Below are positions 24,185 to 27,061 of a stretch of 27,061 nucleotides of DNA, piece by piece. Position 1 is the first letter of the stretch, and the number at the start of each line of letters is the position of its first letter. Position numbers and translations under genes: made by a program. The notes under the pieces were generated by a model, which saw nothing but the letters and a program-made list of their open reading frames with translations, was not told the DNA's origin and did no database searches. Source of the stretch: Alphaproteobacteria bacterium. GTDB lineage: Bacteria > Pseudomonadota > Alphaproteobacteria > Micropepsales > Micropepsaceae. The stretch covers positions 1-27,061 of the forward strand of contig QKCS01000216.1 in NCBI GenBank assembly GCA_003246795.1, read 5' to 3'.

Positions 24185-26986
24185 TCAGCCCGTCTGCTTG
24201 GCCGCACGTTTCCGGCGGGGCACCCGCACGCTTCCGTCGCCGAGGGCCTCGCGCACCTTCTTTCGAATGTCGTCGAGCCGTTGGGCGTGCGTGATCTTCA
24301 GCCCGAACCCGTCTTTCACGTAGAACACGTCGACCGCCCGCTCGCCGTACGTCGCAATCTGCGCCGAGTGAATCGTCAGCCCCGCCGCGAACAACGCCCG
24401 CGTCAGGTCGTGCAGCAAGCCCGGCCGGTCCCGTCCGTTCACCTCGATGACGGTGTAGGTGTCGGACGCGCTGTTGTCGACGAGCACGCGAGGCTCGACG
24501 CGAAACGCCGCTTCGCGGCGGCGAACTTGGCGCGCATCGATCACCTTGCGCGGCACGACTTGCCCCGTCAGAACGCGCTTGATCGTGTCGCGCAACCGCT
24601 CGATCCGCCGCGCATCGGTCAGCGACTTGCCGCCCGTGTCCTGAATCGAGAACAAGTCGAGCGCCATGCCGTCCGTCGTCGTGAAAATCTTCGCGTCCAC
24701 GATCGTCGCCCCGCACATCGCGACCGCGCCGGCGAGTTGCGAGAAGAGACCGGGATGGTCGCCGGTATAAATCGACACCTCCGTCACCGACCGGAACGTG
24801 TCGGTCTTGGACGACAGATTAAGCCGCTCATGCGCTTCGTCGGCCGCGCGCGCCTGGCGCGCTTGCGCCTCGTGCGTGTCGGTGTCGAGCGCGAGCCAGT
24901 AGGGGTCGTAGTGCCGCGCGAGAGCGCGCTGGCGCGCCTCCTCCGGCCAGTCGGCGAGCCGCGCTTCGAGCGCGCGCTTGGCCTCGGCCACCAGTTGCGG
25001 CCGTGCCGTCGCGCCGAACCCGCCCGACATCTGGGCCTCGGCTTCGAAGTAGAGCTGCCGCAACAACTGACCCTTCCAGCCGTTCCACACACCCGGCCCG
25101 ACCGCGCGGATGTCGGCTACGGTGAGGCACAACAGCAGACGCAAACGTTCCGGCGATTGCACGACGGCGACGAAGTCGCGGATCGTCTTCGGATCGGACA
25201 GATCGCGCTTCTGCGCGACGTCGCTCATCACCAAATGATAGCGCACGAGCCACGCGACGCTTTCGGTCTCGTCCGCCGTCAGACCAAGCCGCGGACACAA
25301 CGCCAGCGCGACCGCCTCGCCTTCCGTCGAATGATCGCCTTTTCGTCCTTTGGCGATGTCGTGCAGGAGGATCGCGACGTACAGCACTTCGCGCGAGAGC
25401 ACCTTGTGGATGATCTCGTGCGCAAGCGGATGCGCATCGCGATAGTCGCCCCGCTCGATCCGCGCCAGATGCCCGATCGCACGGATCAGGTGCTCGTCCA
25501 CCGTGTAGTGATGGTACATGTTGAATTGCATCTTCGCGACGATCCGCCCGAAATCGGGAACGAAGGCGCCGAAGACGCCGGCTTCGTTCATCAGCCTGAG
25601 CGTGCGCTCGGGGTCGCGTCGCGAGCACAGAATTTCGAGAAAGAGCTTGTTCGCTTCCTTGTTCGCGCGAAGGTCGTCGTCGATCAGCCCGATATTCCGC
25701 GTTACGTGCTTCAGCGCATCCGGATGGACGTCCACGCCCTTTTGATCCGCCAAATGAAAGAGGCGCAGGAAATTCACGGGATCGGCGCTCAGGATAACCG
25801 GGCCGTCGATATTCAACCGGTTCTGTTCGATGAAGAACCCGTCCGCATCGATGCGTTTGCGTCCGATCGTCGGAATGATGCGCCCGAACGTCGGCCAAGG
25901 CTTTCTGTGCTGCGCTTCCAATGCCGCACAGAAGATGCGCGTCAGGTCGCCGACGGTCTTGGCCGTCAGGAAGTAGCGCTGCATGAACCGCTCGACGCCG
26001 CGCTCGCGCCCTCGGTCCTCGAACCCCAGACGCTTTGCGAGCTCCATCTGCACGTCGAACGTCAGCCGCTCCTCGGCGCGCCCGGTCTGAAAATGCAGAT
26101 GGCAGCGGACGAGCCACAGGAACTCTTCGGCCTCCGTGAACGCATCGAACTCGTCGGCCGTCAGGAATCCGGCGCCGACCAGTTCCGAAACGTCCTCGAC
26201 TCGGTAGAGATACTTGGCGATCCAAAAGAGCGTGTGCAGATCGCGCAGCCCGCCCTTGCCGTCTTTGATATTGGGCTCGACCAGATAGCGGCTCTCCCCG
26301 GCGCCGGCGTGACGATTGTGCCGTTCCGCGAGCTTGGCCTCCACGAAGTCGCGACCTGATCCGGTTACCACTTCCTTCCAGAAGCGTTCTTTGAGCGTCC
26401 CGAACAGCGCGTCGCGCCCGCAGATGAAGCGTGCTTCAAGAACGGACGTTCGGATCGTGTAGTCCGATCGTGCGCGGCGGATGCACTCGTCGATCGATCG
26501 CGTCGCATGCCCGACCTTGAGGCCGAGGTCCCAAAGAAGGTAGAGCAGGAACTCGACGACACTCTCGCCCCAGGCCGTCTGCTTGTACGGCAGCACGAAC
26601 AGCAGATCGATGTCGGACCCAGGCGCAAGCGCGCCGCGTCCGTACCCGCCGACTGCGACGATGGCGATGTGTTCCGACTCGGTCGGGTTCTGTGCATAGA
26701 ACACGTGCTTGACCGTGAAGTCGTAAAGCACCTGGATCAGCGTGTCCGTCGCGGCCGACAGCATCTGCGCGGTGCCGAGCCCCGTCCCGCCCGACTCGAG
26801 ATGGCGCCGCGCCTCGTCGCGCGCTTGCGCCAAAGCCTGCTTGAAGAGCGGAAGCGTCGCGGCCCTGAGTCGCGCGACATCGGCGCCCTGTTCGCGCGCG
26901 AGCGCCGTCAGCGCATGCCGCAGCGCATCGCCCGGCTTGGCGCCGTCGTCGGGTCCGCCTTGCGGCGCTTCGCGATCCACACCCAT
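24185..26986 (-). CDS. glnD: Bifunctional PII uridylyltransferase/uridylyl-removing enzyme GlnD
   Basis: The nitrogen sensor that uridylylates PII proteins when glutamine is low and removes UMP when it is high. The 933-residue product has the nucleotidyltransferase motif GGYGRGALAPGSDIDLLF (about 113-130), the HD hydrolase domain (LLHDIAKGRKGDHS) and two C-terminal ACT domains (VSIYTGDHPGLFSQLAG and VIEVNGRDRPGLLHDLTR) that bind glutamine. I start at the ATG at 26986 behind GAAGGA; an in-frame TTG at 27040 would add 18 residues with no family likeness. The gene usually following in relatives, murJ, is missing and trpS comes next. The upstream neighbour lies outside the window. Confidence 0.96.
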   Translation of the reverse strand: MGVDREAPQGGPDDGAKPGDALRHALTALAREQGADVARLRAATLPLFKQALAQARDEARRHLESGGTGLGTAQMLSAATDTLIQVLYDFTVKHVFYAQNPTESEHIAIVAVGGYGRGALAPGSDIDLLFVLPYKQTAWGESVVEFLLYLLWDLGLKVGHATRSIDECIRRARSDYTIRTSVLEARFICGRDALFGTLKERFWKEVVTGSGRDFVEAKLAERHNRHAGAGESRYLVEPNIKDGKGGLRDLHTLFWIAKYLYRVEDVSELVGAGFLTADEFDAFTEAEEFLWLVRCHLHFQTGRAEERLTFDVQMELAKRLGFEDRGRERGVERFMQRYFLTAKTVGDLTRIFCAALEAQHRKPWPTFGRIIPTIGRKRIDADGFFIEQNRLNIDGPVILSADPVNFLRLFHLADQKGVDVHPDALKHVTRNIGLIDDDLRANKEANKLFLEILCSRRDPERTLRLMNEAGVFGAFVPDFGRIVAKMQFNMYHHYTVDEHLIRAIGHLARIERGDYRDAHPLAHEIIHKVLSREVLYVAILLHDIAKGRKGDHSTEGEAVALALCPRLGLTADETESVAWLVRYHLVMSDVAQKRDLSDPKTIRDFVAVVQSPERLRLLLCLTVADIRAVGPGVWNGWKGQLLRQLYFEAEAQMSGGFGATARPQLVAEAKRALEARLADWPEEARQRALARHYDPYWLALDTDTHEAQARQARAADEAHERLNLSSKTDTFRSVTEVSIYTGDHPGLFSQLAGAVAMCGATIVDAKIFTTTDGMALDLFSIQDTGGKSLTDARRIERLRDTIKRVLTGQVVPRKVIDARQVRRREAAFRVEPRVLVDNSASDTYTVIEVNGRDRPGLLHDLTRALFAAGLTIHSAQIATYGERAVDVFYVKDGFGLKITHAQRLDDIRKKVREALGDGSVRVPRRKRAAKQTG

Positions 26987-27061
26987 TCGTCCTTCTTCAG
27001 GCGGAGCCGGCTGCAAATGCGAATCCGAACCCGGTCCCAATCCGCAACGGCGCTACACCCC

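Noticed and set aside
24095..26359. 754-codon open frame on the plus strand
   Set aside because: It is a shadow of glnD, which has complete catalytic and ACT domains on the other strand.
1..27061. Phage, insertion sequence, CRISPR array, tRNA, toxin-antitoxin or defence system
   Set aside because: Almost every base falls in housekeeping genes on consistent strands; no transposase, integrase, repeat-spacer pattern or tRNA-like cloverleaf was seen.

Overview
The window is 27 kb of GC-rich chromosome with the gene content and order of an alphaproteobacterial housekeeping region. No single hallmark gene fixes the genus. The evidence for Alphaproteobacteria is the conserved string glnD-trpS-uspA-nfuA-tsaB-rimI-fur-plsC-miaB-ybeZ-ybeY-corC-lnt-xre-metK-trmB-rimP-nusA-ylxR-infB-rbfA-truB, a Fur protein without the enterobacterial CxxC motif, and a YlxR with a fused L7Ae-like domain. 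I see no phage, insertion sequence, CRISPR array, rRNA or tRNA. There are 25 genes; 23 read leftward and 2 rightward.

From right to left, which is the direction of transcription: glnD (PII uridylyltransferase) and trpS, without the murJ gene that often lies between them; a universal stress protein; a rightward class III adenylate cyclase that diverges from nfuA across 39 bp; then nfuA, a RutE-like nitroreductase, tsaB, rimI, fur and an acyltransferase, with 4-nt start/stop overlaps at rutE/tsaB, tsaB/rimI and fur/plsC. Next is miaB-ybeZ-ybeY-corC-lnt, every junction overlapping (tRNA and rRNA maturation plus envelope lipoprotein maturation). A 283-bp structured intergenic region follows, then a Cro/CI-type regulator, a clear intrinsic terminator, metK and trmB. 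After a good candidate promoter come rimP-nusA-ylxR-infB, the translation/transcription operon.

The unusual part is at the left. infB is normally followed directly by rbfA-truB. Here a divergent pair of citrate-synthase-family genes sits between them. One is an ordinary short enzyme on the plus strand that converges on infB with 3 bp to spare. The other is a DNA-binding helix-turn-helix fused to a citrate-synthase fold on the minus strand, reading toward rbfA. An AT-rich direct repeat lies between their starts. A plausible reading, which is inference, is a self-contained metabolite-responsive regulator/enzyme pair that inserted into the operon and now separates rbfA-truB from their usual promoter.

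Other points are possible attenuators pressed against the metK and trpS start codons, a GC-rich discriminator and a GNRA hairpin in front of rimP, two strong inverted repeats upstream of the xre gene, and frequent TTG and GTG starts.
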